Positions 56,203 through 63,502 are shown, numbered from the stretch's first letter. The stretch is DNA of 64,000 nucleotides from Ketobacter sp. MCCC 1A13808 (GCF_009746715.1 NZ_VRKW01000012.1:59577-123576); one strand, 5' to 3'. Translations and numbers: made by a program. Notes: generated by a model not told the origin, from the sequence alone.

Positions 56203-56535
56203 ATGGATTGCCCAAGTCTTGATAATCTTGCACTATCAGAAAGAAGTAAGGACACTATTGAAACAATACGGAGTATAAGAGAAGTTGCAAACGTACTGGC
56301 TGTCGCCTTGTCGGTTGGTGCAATGCACGATATGTTCGCTGGTAACAGATTTATAGAGGCTTCTGTCAGCGTCTCAACTTATGATTTTGAAGAGTTTGCA
56401 AAAACCATGAAGGGTGTGCCAGCTATAGCGCGCAAACGGGTTGAGCAGGAAGCCATGATGGCATTTTTAAACGTGAGCAATTACCAAGAAAAGCAATTCT
56501 GGCGCGCCATTTCTGATGGTTGCTCTGTGCATTAG
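56203..56535 (+). CDS. Small protein of unknown function
   Basis: 110 residues with a strong AAGGAG site. Helical; a mildly hydrophobic stretch NVLAVALSVGAMHDMF lies at about 29-44 but no clear signal peptide. No family recognised. The next gene starts 15 bases on, so the pair is probably an operon. Short tandem repeats precede it. Confidence 0.6.
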   Translation: MDCPSLDNLALSERSKDTIETIRSIREVANVLAVALSVGAMHDMFAGNRFIEASVSVSTYDFEEFAKTMKGVPAIARKRVEQEAMMAFLNVSNYQEKQFWRAISDGCSVH

Positions 56536-56550
56536 GGAGAAAATTGATAA

Positions 56551-57042
56551 ATGAAGAAAATACTAATCTTGTGTATGGCAATGGTCCTACCTTCGGCTTG
56601 TTTAGCGAACGATGACCAGCAACTGGCTAAAATAGCTCTAGAGCAAGCCCAAACAGATCTGGATGCGTATTCAGAAGCGCTGGACGCCTGCAAGAAGTCT
56701 GAATCCACCCTGCCCAAAGATATATTCTCAGGGCTTTCGTTAACTCTGGATCAGAAGAAGCTGGTAATGATGTATCATGCCACCAAAGCTAATTATGAAT
56801 GTGCAAAGCCAGCCATGAATCAGTATTTGGTGAGTGCTTCTATTCTAGCTCACTACGCGCCCGAAAAAGCGGAAGGCCTATCCAAAGGAGGCTCCTTAGT
56901 CATTTACGATGCCATTAAAGTGTTTGAGCTGGCACCTCGATATAATGAGCTTCCTGCCGGAACCCGCGAGAAGCTGGGGACAGTAGACGTTTTAAGAAAG
57001 CCTTTTAACATCATTTCGAGTGCCGACAATCTAGATATATAG
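56551..57042 (+). CDS. Small periplasmic protein of unknown function
   Basis: 163 residues. Signal peptide MKKILILCMAMVLPSACLAN with cleavage after CLA; the cysteine does not sit in a good lipobox. The mature part is helical (QLAKIALEQAQTDLDAYSEA) with two cysteines (DACKKSES and YECAKPA). Weak GGGAG site upstream. Family not recognised; co-transcribed with the 56203 gene. Confidence 0.6.
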   Translation: MKKILILCMAMVLPSACLANDDQQLAKIALEQAQTDLDAYSEALDACKKSESTLPKDIFSGLSLTLDQKKLVMMYHATKANYECAKPAMNQYLVSASILAHYAPEKAEGLSKGGSLVIYDAIKVFELAPRYNELPAGTREKLGTVDVLRKPFNIISSADNLDI

Positions 57043-57089
57043 CTTTCGCCTGTTAATTTCTATTGGATACTAAACAGCGTGTTTGAATC

Positions 57090-57242
57090 TAGATACGACC
57101 CCGAAAACGATAGATCCATACTGCTTGGTTTCTTTGGGGGCTATTCCCAACAGCATGATCAGGCAGCCCCGCAATCAGCCAAACGAACTGCGCCAGGACA
57201 GTCCAGTAAGGCGCATTGAAACTGTGAATCAAACTGACACTC
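57090..57242 (-). pseudogene. Degraded, internally deleted copy of the 59555 membrane-protein gene
   Basis: The segment reads SLIHSFNAPYWTVLAQFVWL on the minus strand, nearly the same as SLIHSFDAPYWTVLAQFAWL in the 59555-59887 gene. About 60 bases of the middle are missing and the frame is disturbed. Both ends of the homology are clear at DNA level. It lies between the hipA stop codon and the periplasmic-protein gene. Confidence 0.75.
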
Positions 57243-57321
57243 ATCCGTTGCGATACGTTAAACGCCGAATCCATTGTTAGAACTAACGACCACTGATAGG
57301 TGCTTTTGCAGCTAGCTTGAT

Positions 57322-58587
57322 TTATCTGGAAATCCGTTGGCAAGCTTCCATTATGGGCCCATGAATGATCAGACGAAGAGTCCTTATTTCACCCGCATCT
57401 AACCTGCCTTTTGCTATGGAGGTATCCAAAATCTCATTCGCTATTGTTGGCAGGGAAGTGCTCCAGCGATTCATTAGCTCGTCGGCTTTTCGTTTCGGAA
57501 CATTCAGTTCGCTTGCAACGGCCATGATGTCCTCGCGAGTGATTGCACCAAATTCCTTGGTCTTGCCCAAAGGCGTTACCAATTGATCCTCGTTCCACTG
57601 GCCAGGACGTTGACCATGGTAAATTGAGGTGCATAACAGATCGTAAGCGGGTGTAATTTCCAGGCCATCACTGTCATAGAAAAAACTCACGTTCTTTAAA
57701 TGCGCGTCTGAGTTTCCGGCCAAGTAATTAAACACAAGCCATTCAAATAGCCGCATCCGGGTTTGGGCTTTTTTCTGGCATTGTTCAGCCAGTTTCAATA
57801 AGGATTCCATGGTGCACTGCGCGTATTTGCTAGTGCTGTTAAGCCCAAGCGCCTGACAGCCGTCGATCATATAGCGGCGACGAGTTTGTTCCTTGAACCT
57901 GGTACGGTCAAAACGGGTAATCAGGTACACGCTCTCAGGAACCTTGGTGAGTTCAACGTTCGGTATGTCACTAAGCACCCGCTGCGCCAATGTCATAACG
58001 AACCACTCATTAGCTGCCGTATTAGGATACACATCCCGATTTTGATGATCAGGCTTTAGGATATGGGTCGAAGGGGTTATCCCGACGGGATCAAATATTT
58101 CTCCCTGTCGATAAATCACTGGCAGTTTGTGTTGTGCGCCTGCCAGAGACATTCGTTTTGGTGACCCGTGGGAAAGGGCTACTTTGGGCAGTTGCTGAAT
58201 GCGAGCCGACAGGGCATCAGGTAGTATTAACTGCTCACCTGACTCCACTGCGCGACTTTGCTCAGGATCAATCAATGTCAGCGCACCTGCCGTTTCCATG
58301 CCGTAATAAGCAAGCAATGCAAAATGGTCTTCCGGGTCGACGTTAGCATCGCTCGCCATCAGCTTACGGGCCGCTTCTTCCGGGAGCAGATTATCAAAGA
58401 ATGCTTGGACCGGTCGCCAAGTGCCACTATCTACATAGGCCGTCTGACTCAGTGGAAACTGGGGTGACAAGGGGTGTCCTTGTTGCCGCCAAGCATCCTC
58501 ATAAAGCATTTGCCAGTGACCATTGTTTTCGATAAGGCTGGCTACTGTTTGCCCCTCGATCATTACCCCCAGGAAACGCTCAGTCAT
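57322..58587 (-). CDS. hipA: HipA-type serine/threonine kinase toxin
   Basis: 421 residues. The N-terminal subdomain (VASLIENNGHWQMLYEDAW) and couple-hipA region are followed by the kinase core: the P-loop-like SLAGAQHKLPVIY, catalytic loop GNSDAHLKNVSFFYD (Asp and Asn) and metal-binding TPAYDLLCTS. These residues look intact. HipA phosphorylates glutamyl-tRNA synthetase in E. coli and causes persistence. The start overlaps the hipB stop by eight bases, so antitoxin and toxin are coupled. Confidence 0.93.
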   Translation of the reverse strand: MTERFLGVMIEGQTVASLIENNGHWQMLYEDAWRQQGHPLSPQFPLSQTAYVDSGTWRPVQAFFDNLLPEEAARKLMASDANVDPEDHFALLAYYGMETAGALTLIDPEQSRAVESGEQLILPDALSARIQQLPKVALSHGSPKRMSLAGAQHKLPVIYRQGEIFDPVGITPSTHILKPDHQNRDVYPNTAANEWFVMTLAQRVLSDIPNVELTKVPESVYLITRFDRTRFKEQTRRRYMIDGCQALGLNSTSKYAQCTMESLLKLAEQCQKKAQTRMRLFEWLVFNYLAGNSDAHLKNVSFFYDSDGLEITPAYDLLCTSIYHGQRPGQWNEDQLVTPLGKTKEFGAITREDIMAVASELNVPKRKADELMNRWSTSLPTIANEILDTSIAKGRLDAGEIRTLRLIIHGPIMEACQRISR

Positions 58588-58867
58588 CCGTGTTCATCCG
58601 ATCCTTGGGAAGCCGAAAATAGATCTCAATGCCCAGCTCCTCACACAGTGCGAACACCCCACCCCAATTTGCAGTCGGTTTGCCCGTCTCCACATTGCGA
58701 ACATAAAGGTGGCTGGCACCGATCATTTCTCCTATATCATCCTGGCGGATCGATTGCTTTTTGCGACTCTCCTTTATCAATGCGCCGGCCTCCATGGTAT
58801 TGCCCACACGGCGCATACGTTGGGTGCTGTCTTGCGCCGTACTCTCGCTCTGCATCTTATCTGCCAT
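58580..58867 (-). CDS. hipB: HipB-type antitoxin, helix-turn-helix repressor
   Basis: 95 residues. A helix-turn-helix of the Cro/CI type spans about 28-82 (LIKESRKKQSIRQDDIGEMI, GASHLYVRNVETGKPTANWG). The N-terminus is longer than in E. coli HipB and carries a polar tail. It should bind the palindromes at 58882-58999 with HipA as co-repressor. GAGG precedes the ATG. First gene of the module. Confidence 0.92.
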   Translation of the reverse strand: MADKMQSESTAQDSTQRMRRVGNTMEAGALIKESRKKQSIRQDDIGEMIGASHLYVRNVETGKPTANWGGVFALCEELGIEIYFRLPKDRMNTDD

Positions 58868-58881
58868 ATTGCCTCGCTTTA

Positions 58882-58899
58882 TCGAATCTACAGATTAGA
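58882..58899. promoter_or_regulatory. HipB operator candidate O1
   Basis: TCGAATCTACAGATTAGA differs from the perfect palindrome at 58982 at two positions. It sits 15 bases before the hipB start codon, so binding would block the start of transcription or translation. Confidence 0.75.
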
Positions 58900-58931
58900 T
58901 TTCATTATTCATGTCAGAGTAACACAGAAAA

Positions 58932-58949
58932 TCGAACTCACAGATTCGA
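58932..58949. promoter_or_regulatory. HipB operator candidate O2
   Basis: TCGAACTCACAGATTCGA, four differences from the perfect palindrome, exactly 50 bases from both flanking sites. Confidence 0.7.
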
Positions 58950-58981
58950 TCCTAGTGCTAAATAGAATTTCCAATCTAAAA

Positions 58982-58999
58982 TCGAATCTATAGATTCGA
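58982..58999. promoter_or_regulatory. HipB operator candidate O3 (perfect palindrome)
   Basis: TCGAATCTATAGATTCGA is a perfect 18-base palindrome. It is the outermost of three related sites upstream of hipB. Confidence 0.8.
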
Positions 59000-59554
59000 C
59001 TATGGGTGTAAGGACAAGCCAAACGACGTTGAAAGTTGAGTGATATATAGCCATTTGATGGAGCAGATGGTGGATTGACTGATGTCAGTGTGACTCTTCA
59101 AGCACCTCTATCTATCAAGCTGGCACCCCCTGGATCCGCCGGAATAACAGTGCTTCCGCTCTACGGTCTGTCGTCATGCCCATCTTCCGTTCAGACACAA
59201 TGGAGCTTTAGAGCAGTATAAAAGTATGGTTGCTTTGATGAGTGAAACGCGAAACAGAATACAGGCGGTATGATCCTGATCTTGAGATTTGAGTAAATAG
59301 ATAAGAGGTCGTTAGGTTTTTCTTACCACGCCCTCTGGCAAGGCGGTGAGAATGTCGAATTCTACCACAGCCTGAGTGGGGTCTTTGACGTTCCCCCTTG
59401 ATATCGCAAGTTGCTCGACAGCGCACTCGTGAACGGGGGATTTCGAGGCCCACCCGTTGGTGAATTTCACGAATTCTGGTGTCGGGATAACGGCCTTCAT
59501 CTTCAACGATCAGGGCCGCCAGCCGAATAGGCAAAGGCCATGATTTAGGCAGTG
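59000..59554. other. Eroded region between hipB and the 59555 gene
   Basis: No complete gene is supported. A plus frame ending at about 59222 reads LQAPLSIKLAPPGSAGITVL followed by PLYGLSS and a stop, and could be the tail of a lost gene. On the minus strand two overlapping frames (59208-59534 and 59312-59506, the latter with GRPxxxF-free text such as FVKFTNGWASKSPVHECAVE) look like one gene split by a frameshift; no family recognised. The left part (59224-59324) is one copy of a 101-bp repeat. Confidence 0.4.
59224..59324. repeat. Dispersed repeat copy A
   Basis: About 101 bases aligning with 59999-60100 at roughly 70 percent by eye, sharing TATGGTTGCT at the left, GGTATGAT in the middle and GGTTTTTCT at the right. 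Confidence 0.7.
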
Positions 59555-59887
59555 CTATTTAAGCGAAATACGACGCCGGAAATGATAGATCCATACCGGC
59601 CAGGCAAATAGGGTTCCATACACAAACAAGCCCTTAAAAAAGCTGCTGAGCTTAATTTCTTTGGGAGCAATGCCCAAAAGCAGGATCAGACAGCCTCCCA
59701 TAATGAGCCAAGCGAACTGCGCCAGGACAGTCCAGTAGGGCGCATCGAAACTGTGAATCAAACTACACAATGCGATTACCGGAAGGTAGAGACCAAATAA
59801 AAAATGAACCGGATGATTGCCTTTGGTCAGGTTATAAAAGTCACTGCCCACAGCCTGACCGGGCGGAGTTGGGGTTGGATACTGCAT
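59555..59887 (-). CDS. Small integral membrane protein
   Basis: 110 residues with three hydrophobic segments (about 28-47, 52-73 and 85-102). It ends in the basic YHFRRRISLK. A Pro-rich start (MQYPTPTPPGQAVG) and no signal peptide. Unknown family. A broken second copy lies at 57090-57242, so it belongs to a locally duplicated set. Confidence 0.6.
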   Translation of the reverse strand: MQYPTPTPPGQAVGSDFYNLTKGNHPVHFLFGLYLPVIALCSLIHSFDAPYWTVLAQFAWLIMGGCLILLLGIAPKEIKLSSFFKGLFVYGTLFAWPVWIYHFRRRISLK

Positions 59888-60146
59888 TCTTACTCTCCAC
59901 TGCTAAGTATATGAGTATGTACTAGTGAAGCGATTGGTCAATCGGGCTTACGTGATCCTGTTCTCAAATCGTTGCAGCGGAGTTCCAGAGTAATAGGCGT
60001 ATGGTTGCTAGGGATAGCAAAGCGCCGTAAAGATTACCGGGGGTATGATTCTGACGTTAGAATTTTAGTAACAGGAAAATGAGGGCATATGGTTTTTCTA
60101 GAATCTGCAGTCATATTGATTACATCCCAAACTCCAGAAACAACAA
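59888..60146. other. Non-coding gap with repeat copy B
   Basis: Nothing gene-like; holds the second copy of the 101-bp repeat (59999-60100). Confidence 0.5.
59999..60100. repeat. Dispersed repeat copy B
   Basis: Partner of the repeat at 59224-59324, in the same orientation, about 775 bases away. Confidence 0.7.
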
Positions 60147-60165
60147 AGCCTGCACAAGGCAGGCT
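60147..60165 (-). terminator. Terminator after the tRNA-Phe fragment
   Basis: Arms AGCCTGC and GCAGGCT with a 5-nt loop; on the minus strand TTGTTGTTT follows. It lies 16 bases beyond the end of the tRNA-like fragment, as terminators lie after real tRNA genes. Confidence 0.8.
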
Positions 60166-60181
60166 AAGGTACTGAATCTTA

Positions 60182-60235
60182 TGCCGGTTCCGGAATCGAA
60201 CCACCGACCCGGGGATTTTCAAACTCCCTGTCTGA
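60182..60235 (-). other. 3' fragment of a tRNA-Phe gene, possible attachment-site scar
   Basis: On the minus strand the sequence carries the anticodon loop TTTGAAAA, then TCCCCGGGTC, GGTGGTTCGATTCCG and ACCGGCA. This follows the 3' half of bacterial tRNA-Phe(GAA) from the anticodon arm to the acceptor. The acceptor and T-stem have mismatches and CCA is absent. The D-arm and 5' acceptor half are missing. Integrating elements often leave such 3' fragments; no integrase is seen in the window. Confidence 0.6.
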
Positions 60236-60297
60236 ATTTAAAAAAACCATTCTAAATCAACTTCTTCTCACTTATTTCTCCAGCCGTGTGATGATTC

Positions 60298-60348
60298 GGC
60301 TACGGCTACGGCTACGGCTACGGCTACGGCTACGGCTACGGCTACGGC
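60298..60348. repeat. (GGCTAC)8 tandem repeat
   Basis: Eight perfect GGCTAC units (60298-60345) plus GGC. It lies in the gap between the tRNA fragment and the stop codon of the MORN lipoprotein gene. Repeats of this type can change length by slippage. Confidence 0.95.
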
Positions 60349-60370
60349 AACTGCATGGATGAGGGGCTTT

Positions 60371-60838
60371 CTACCCCCCTGGCGTGCCATAAAGCTTGCT
60401 GTCTTTGCAGTCAATCTTTTCGCCGGCGCGATAACACTCGACATTATCAGGCTTCGCTGAACCTTTCTTAAAGTCACCTTGGGCGACATCCCCCTCAAAG
60501 CTGACAGCGCCATTTCCAACCAGCATGGCACCATCAAAGTTGCCCGCGGATACAGAGTTGATGTCCATGCTGATCATGACGCCTTCTCCGATGAACTTAT
60601 CATTTTTCCAGTGTCCAGCCATCACCGTTCCGTTTTGTGCATAGCTGATACCATAGCCATGGCGATTGCCATTCTTAAGCTCGCCCACGTAGGCACCTTG
60701 CTCAGTGGCATAAATCGCTCGGCCGGTGAAGCTTTTCATCTGTTCTTTTGTGACAACCGTATAACCGGAGTTCGCGGTGTCGGCTTGGCACCCCAAGGAC
60801 ATGATAAGTGCCAGTGAGAAGACAGTTTGTTTAATCAT
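60371..60838 (-). CDS. MORN-repeat lipoprotein
   Basis: 155 residues from ATG at 60838. The signal ends LIMSLGC. The mature part has MORN-type repeats (GAYVGELKNGNRHGYGISYA, MAGHWKNDKFIGEGVM, SAGNFDGAMLVGNGAVSFEG). Two further cysteines (VECYRAG, IDCKDSK) may pair. The start overlaps the stop of the upstream frame as ATGA; an ATG two codons earlier sits too close to the AGG site. Surface or periplasmic; function unknown. Confidence 0.75.
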   Translation of the reverse strand: MIKQTVFSLALIMSLGCQADTANSGYTVVTKEQMKSFTGRAIYATEQGAYVGELKNGNRHGYGISYAQNGTVMAGHWKNDKFIGEGVMISMDINSVSAGNFDGAMLVGNGAVSFEGDVAQGDFKKGSAKPDNVECYRAGEKIDCKDSKLYGTPGG

Positions 60839-61187
60839 TTGCATTGACCTTTTATTACACGGGTAATGATGCTCTGAAAATTTGCCCAAAAGCGAGCTTG
60901 CTCAGGAGTTCCCCTGGTGGAATGGCGGGAGTATTGCGCGGCTGAAGCCTTTTGAGCACCAAGGAGTGTCAGGCGGTTGGAGTTGGCGATAGTCTTTGCC
61001 AAGTCTAGCCACTCTTCGTTTCCGATAGCGACTATACCTATTTCTTTGTCCATCCAAGACAAAACGTGTGTGGCCGACAGCAAACCAGCGAACAAACCTG
61101 ACTGCCCGAGTATGCTTTTTATGTCCTGAAGTGCCTGCTTGTCCTCCTGATCTAGGGTGACTGAAATCTGTTCAGGATGATTTCACA
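60835..61187 (-). CDS. Small helical protein, 5' end unclear
   Basis: The frame is open from 61187 and reads EQISVTLDQEDKQALQDIKS onward, then SATHVLSWMDKEIGIVAIGN and ends VIKGQCK, about 116 residues. The earliest usual start is TTG at 61095 (86 residues), with a weak site. The text upstream of it looks equally protein-like, so the gene may use a rare start or have lost its 5' end. Its stop overlaps the MORN lipoprotein start by four bases, which supports it being translated. Family unknown. Confidence 0.5.
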
Positions 61188-61462
61188 TTCCATGGTGACT
61201 CCGGTGTCCAAGTTTTATAGATAGACAATAGAGGGACAAACAGCGCCCCAAAAAGGGGGGATTACCGGTTCACGTTGATTCGATACTGACGGCAATATTG
61301 CGTTTGGGTGAGGCAGCTCTTCTGACAGTCTTTGATCGAAAAGTGGCCATATGGGCTGGGACAGGTTTTGTTGGGCAAGCCTGATAATATAGTCAGCGGG
61401 TTTGTGCGTTGTATGTCTTATGTCTATGTAAGTTGTATGTTTAATTTTAAAGGGATCTCCTT
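61188..61462. other. Intergenic region, nothing recognised
   Basis: Divergent upstream DNA of two small genes. No repeat, promoter pair or gene was identified. Confidence 0.4.
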
Positions 61463-61921
61463 ATGCCGAAGAAAGTCTTTCTATGTTTGTTGTTTTTGGG
61501 TATTGCAGGCTGCGCACAACATCAAAGCAGTACAATACCTGTGGGGTTGTCAAACGGACTTGATGTTGGGTTTCCCGCTAATGGAGTTTCTAGAATAGAA
61601 GGGGAAGACATTCGTTTTTACGGGGAACGGGGATTTCATGGTTATGTTCAGAAAGAAATATTACCAAAAGAACACCAGCCAGCGACCGATTTTGTCGAAC
61701 GTGCGCTTGAGCTATCCAAAAAGAAAGACTGGAAAATAAAAGAAATTTCAAAAGACGGTTACGTTGGTTACGTTGGTTACGTTGGTTACGTGGTGTATGT
61801 TGAGAATACAGCCACTCTGCATTTGGCGAGTGACCAAGATGCTGAAACAGTCTTTACCATCAGTACGGCGGATCAAGATAAAATTGACGATGTCATTGCT
61901 ACCTTAAAGACACCTCGATAG
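61463..61921 (+). CDS. Small lipoprotein with a GYV tandem tract
   Basis: 152 residues. Lipobox LGIAGC (Cys17). The mature protein has a charged helical middle (RALELSKKKDWKIKEISKDG) and then GYVGYVGYVGYVVYV, encoded by a 9-bp tandem repeat. The rest is beta-like and ends VIATLKTPR. No family recognised. The repeat can expand or shrink by three residues without breaking the frame. Confidence 0.65.
   Translation: MPKKVFLCLLFLGIAGCAQHQSSTIPVGLSNGLDVGFPANGVSRIEGEDIRFYGERGFHGYVQKEILPKEHQPATDFVERALELSKKKDWKIKEISKDGYVGYVGYVGYVVYVENTATLHLASDQDAETVFTISTADQDKIDDVIATLKTPR
61757..61791 (+). repeat. In-frame 9-bp tandem repeat in the lipoprotein gene
   Basis: GGTTACGTT occurs three times in a row and a fourth time as GGTTACGT followed by G. 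Each unit encodes Gly-Tyr-Val. Confidence 0.95.
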
Positions 61922-62099
61922 CGGTTCTGAAATTACGCGCTACGGTCGCTTTGCAATGAATGTTCACTTTGAACGAAGTGTCCATAAAGGCTTTTCCGGC
62001 ATTTCTGATCAGGCGTAGCGCGTATTTCTTGAACGCTGAGGTTGGTGTCAGCAGATCTTTTGGGTTGGGGACTTCATTGCTCTTGCCCCTCCTTGATCG
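61922..62099. other. Gap before the DUF4143 fragment
   Basis: No supported gene. A minus frame (61899-62114) reads NPKDLLTPTSAFKKYALRLI and may be part of an eroded gene, family unrecognised. Confidence 0.35.
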
Positions 62100-62392
62100 A
62101 GACGCTAAAGACAATCAGCTGGTGCGATTCGGATGTGAGCTTTTACTATTATTGCGATATGGACCAGTACGAGGTGGGCTATGTGTTGGAAACCGATTCG
62201 GGCTTCATCGCCATGGAAACTAAGTTGTCTGCCACCGTACGCAAATCGGATTTTAGGGGAATAGAACGATTTGCCCGCCATGTGGAGCAGCACTTTCATT
62301 CCGGAATATTGTTTTATGATGGCGATCATGTTCTACCCTTTGGAGAAAAGTTGTGGGCAGTACCAATCGCTTGTATGTGGTCTGGTCAATAA
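62100..62392 (+). pseudogene. 3' fragment of a DUF4143/AAA ATPase gene
   Basis: The frame reads SFYYYCDMDQYEVGYVLETD, GFIAMETKLSATVRKSDFRG and FHSGILFYDGDHVLPFGEKL, then stops. This fits the C-terminal nuclease-like part of the DUF4143 proteins that follow an AAA domain (about 400 residues in full). The N-terminal ATPase part is absent, and the usual acidic residue in EVDYVLE is Gly here. A remnant. Confidence 0.6.
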
Positions 62393-62535
62393 CAAGCGAA
62401 TAATCGATTAGAAGAAATAAACATGCTACCAGCAACCCTTAATGCCAGAGCTTTTTCGGATAACGCCAAAACGGACTGACTACAAGGAGAGAAGGAAATA
62501 AGCTGCAAGTGCAGCGTGAATGCCGCACACGGCGT
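62393..62535. other. Short gap, nothing recognised
   Basis: No gene, hairpin or repeat was seen. Confidence 0.4.
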
Positions 62536-62796
62536 TCACTCTATTACCATCGCTTCTACTTTGCTTTTTGCGACTTTCAAGCTGGTTGTATAAATTTGTC
62601 GATAGCGTTTAATGGCTAATATTTTATGGACGGAGTTCGCCAAACGTACAATGTCTTCATCTGTAGTGGCGGATTCGTGTGGCAAAATTCCACCTTTTAT
62701 AAGGCGTTTTTCACATAGGTTTTGCAACACTATCATTGTCGATACCGCTGCTAATCCAACAACGGCTATGACAATTAATCCGTACCATGATTCCAC
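62536..62796 (-). CDS. Small single-pass membrane protein, full-length paralogue
   Basis: 86 residues from a GTG start with AAGGAG at the right spacing. One N-terminal membrane helix (GLIVIAVVGLAAVSTMIVL), then a basic helical tail (HKILAIKRYRQIYTTSLKVA). It is the longer twin of the 55400 gene. The tail of a Gly/Ala-rich peptide frame lies directly upstream, and the same order is echoed at the other copy. A size and layout like bacteriocin immunity proteins, but no family match was made. Confidence 0.65.
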   Translation of the reverse strand: MESWYGLIVIAVVGLAAVSTMIVLQNLCEKRLIKGGILPHESATTDEDIVRLANSVHKILAIKRYRQIYTTSLKVAKSKVEAMVIE

Positions 62797-62846
62797 GATT
62801 ATCTCCTTTGCAAAATTTCCGGATTCGAAAGTAGCTCGCTTTCAAC

Positions 62847-62984
62847 CTAGGATGCATATATACCTTTCTCACGTAGATGCCACATTGCATCTACTATTGT
62901 GGATCCACAGCCAAGTATGCGACCTAATGCTACCGCTGCACTGCCTGTCGCTGCTCCCGCATAATAAGCGGCACCTAAAGCTCC
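62847..62984 (-). pseudogene. C-terminal part of a Gly/Ala-rich small peptide gene
   Basis: The minus strand encodes GALGAAYYAGAATGSAAVAL, then GRILGCGSTIVDAMWHLREK and a short end, 45 residues to the TAG at 62847. Small-residue-rich helices like this are typical of class II bacteriocin cores or glycine-zipper proteins. The frame meets a TAA three bases above 62984, exactly where the hsdS fragment begins, so the N-terminal half is gone. The small membrane-protein gene follows 50 bases downstream. Confidence 0.5.
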
Positions 62985-63502
62985 TGGTTATCAACCAGAA
63001 ATGTATTCGTGACGGAAGGATAGATTTATCTGAGGCCAGACGTCACGACTCCAGGGCGGACGAATCAAAATATATCCAACATGGCGACGCTTTAATAAAC
63101 TCCACTGGCGTTGGTACTTTAGGAAGAGTCGCTGTCGTTGAGTTTAAGCCAGAGAACATAACAGTTGATTCTCATGTGACGATTTGCCGAGCAGACCCTG
63201 AAAAGATTGATGCTTTTTATCTGGCATATACTGTGGCAAAGCTTCAACAGTATTTTGAATTTATGGCAGCCGGCTCGACAGGTCAGGTTGAATTGAATAA
63301 ATCTTTAATAGAAGGCATAAAGGTGCTGGTTCCTGAGAAAATGAAATCGCTGATAGTCCAAAAGCAGATATTGTTTAGGCAAGTTGAAATTCTTGAAAAA
63401 ACTAAAAGTCAGCTTTTACCCCGACTAATCTCTGGAAAACTATCCGTCGAAGAACTGGACATCCAGTTTCCACCCAGTATGCAAGAAGAAGTTGCCGCAT
63501 AA
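62985..63502 (+). pseudogene. hsdS: C-terminal fragment of type I restriction specificity subunit HsdS
   Basis: The frame begins VINQKCIRDGRIDLSEARRH and continues with INSTGVGTLGRVAVVEFKPE, YFEFMAAGSTGQVELNKSLI, VQKQILFRQVEILEKTKSQL and LPRLISGKLSVEELD. These are the second target-recognition domain and the closing conserved helix of HsdS. The first half (TRD1, about 200 residues) is missing; the join is at the small hairpin CTGGTT/AACCAG (62984-62998). No hsdM or hsdR is in the window. Confidence 0.8.

Noticed and set aside
60268..60537. Minus-strand frame with a Val-Ala run of about 17 residues
   Set aside because: It is the (GGCTAC)8 tract read as codons and it overlaps the MORN lipoprotein gene in another frame. 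No ribosome site.
62612..63502. 296-residue plus-strand protein ending in HsdS
   Set aside because: Only the part after about 62985 looks like HsdS; the first 120 residues are antisense to the small membrane-protein gene and peptide frame and are read through by chance.
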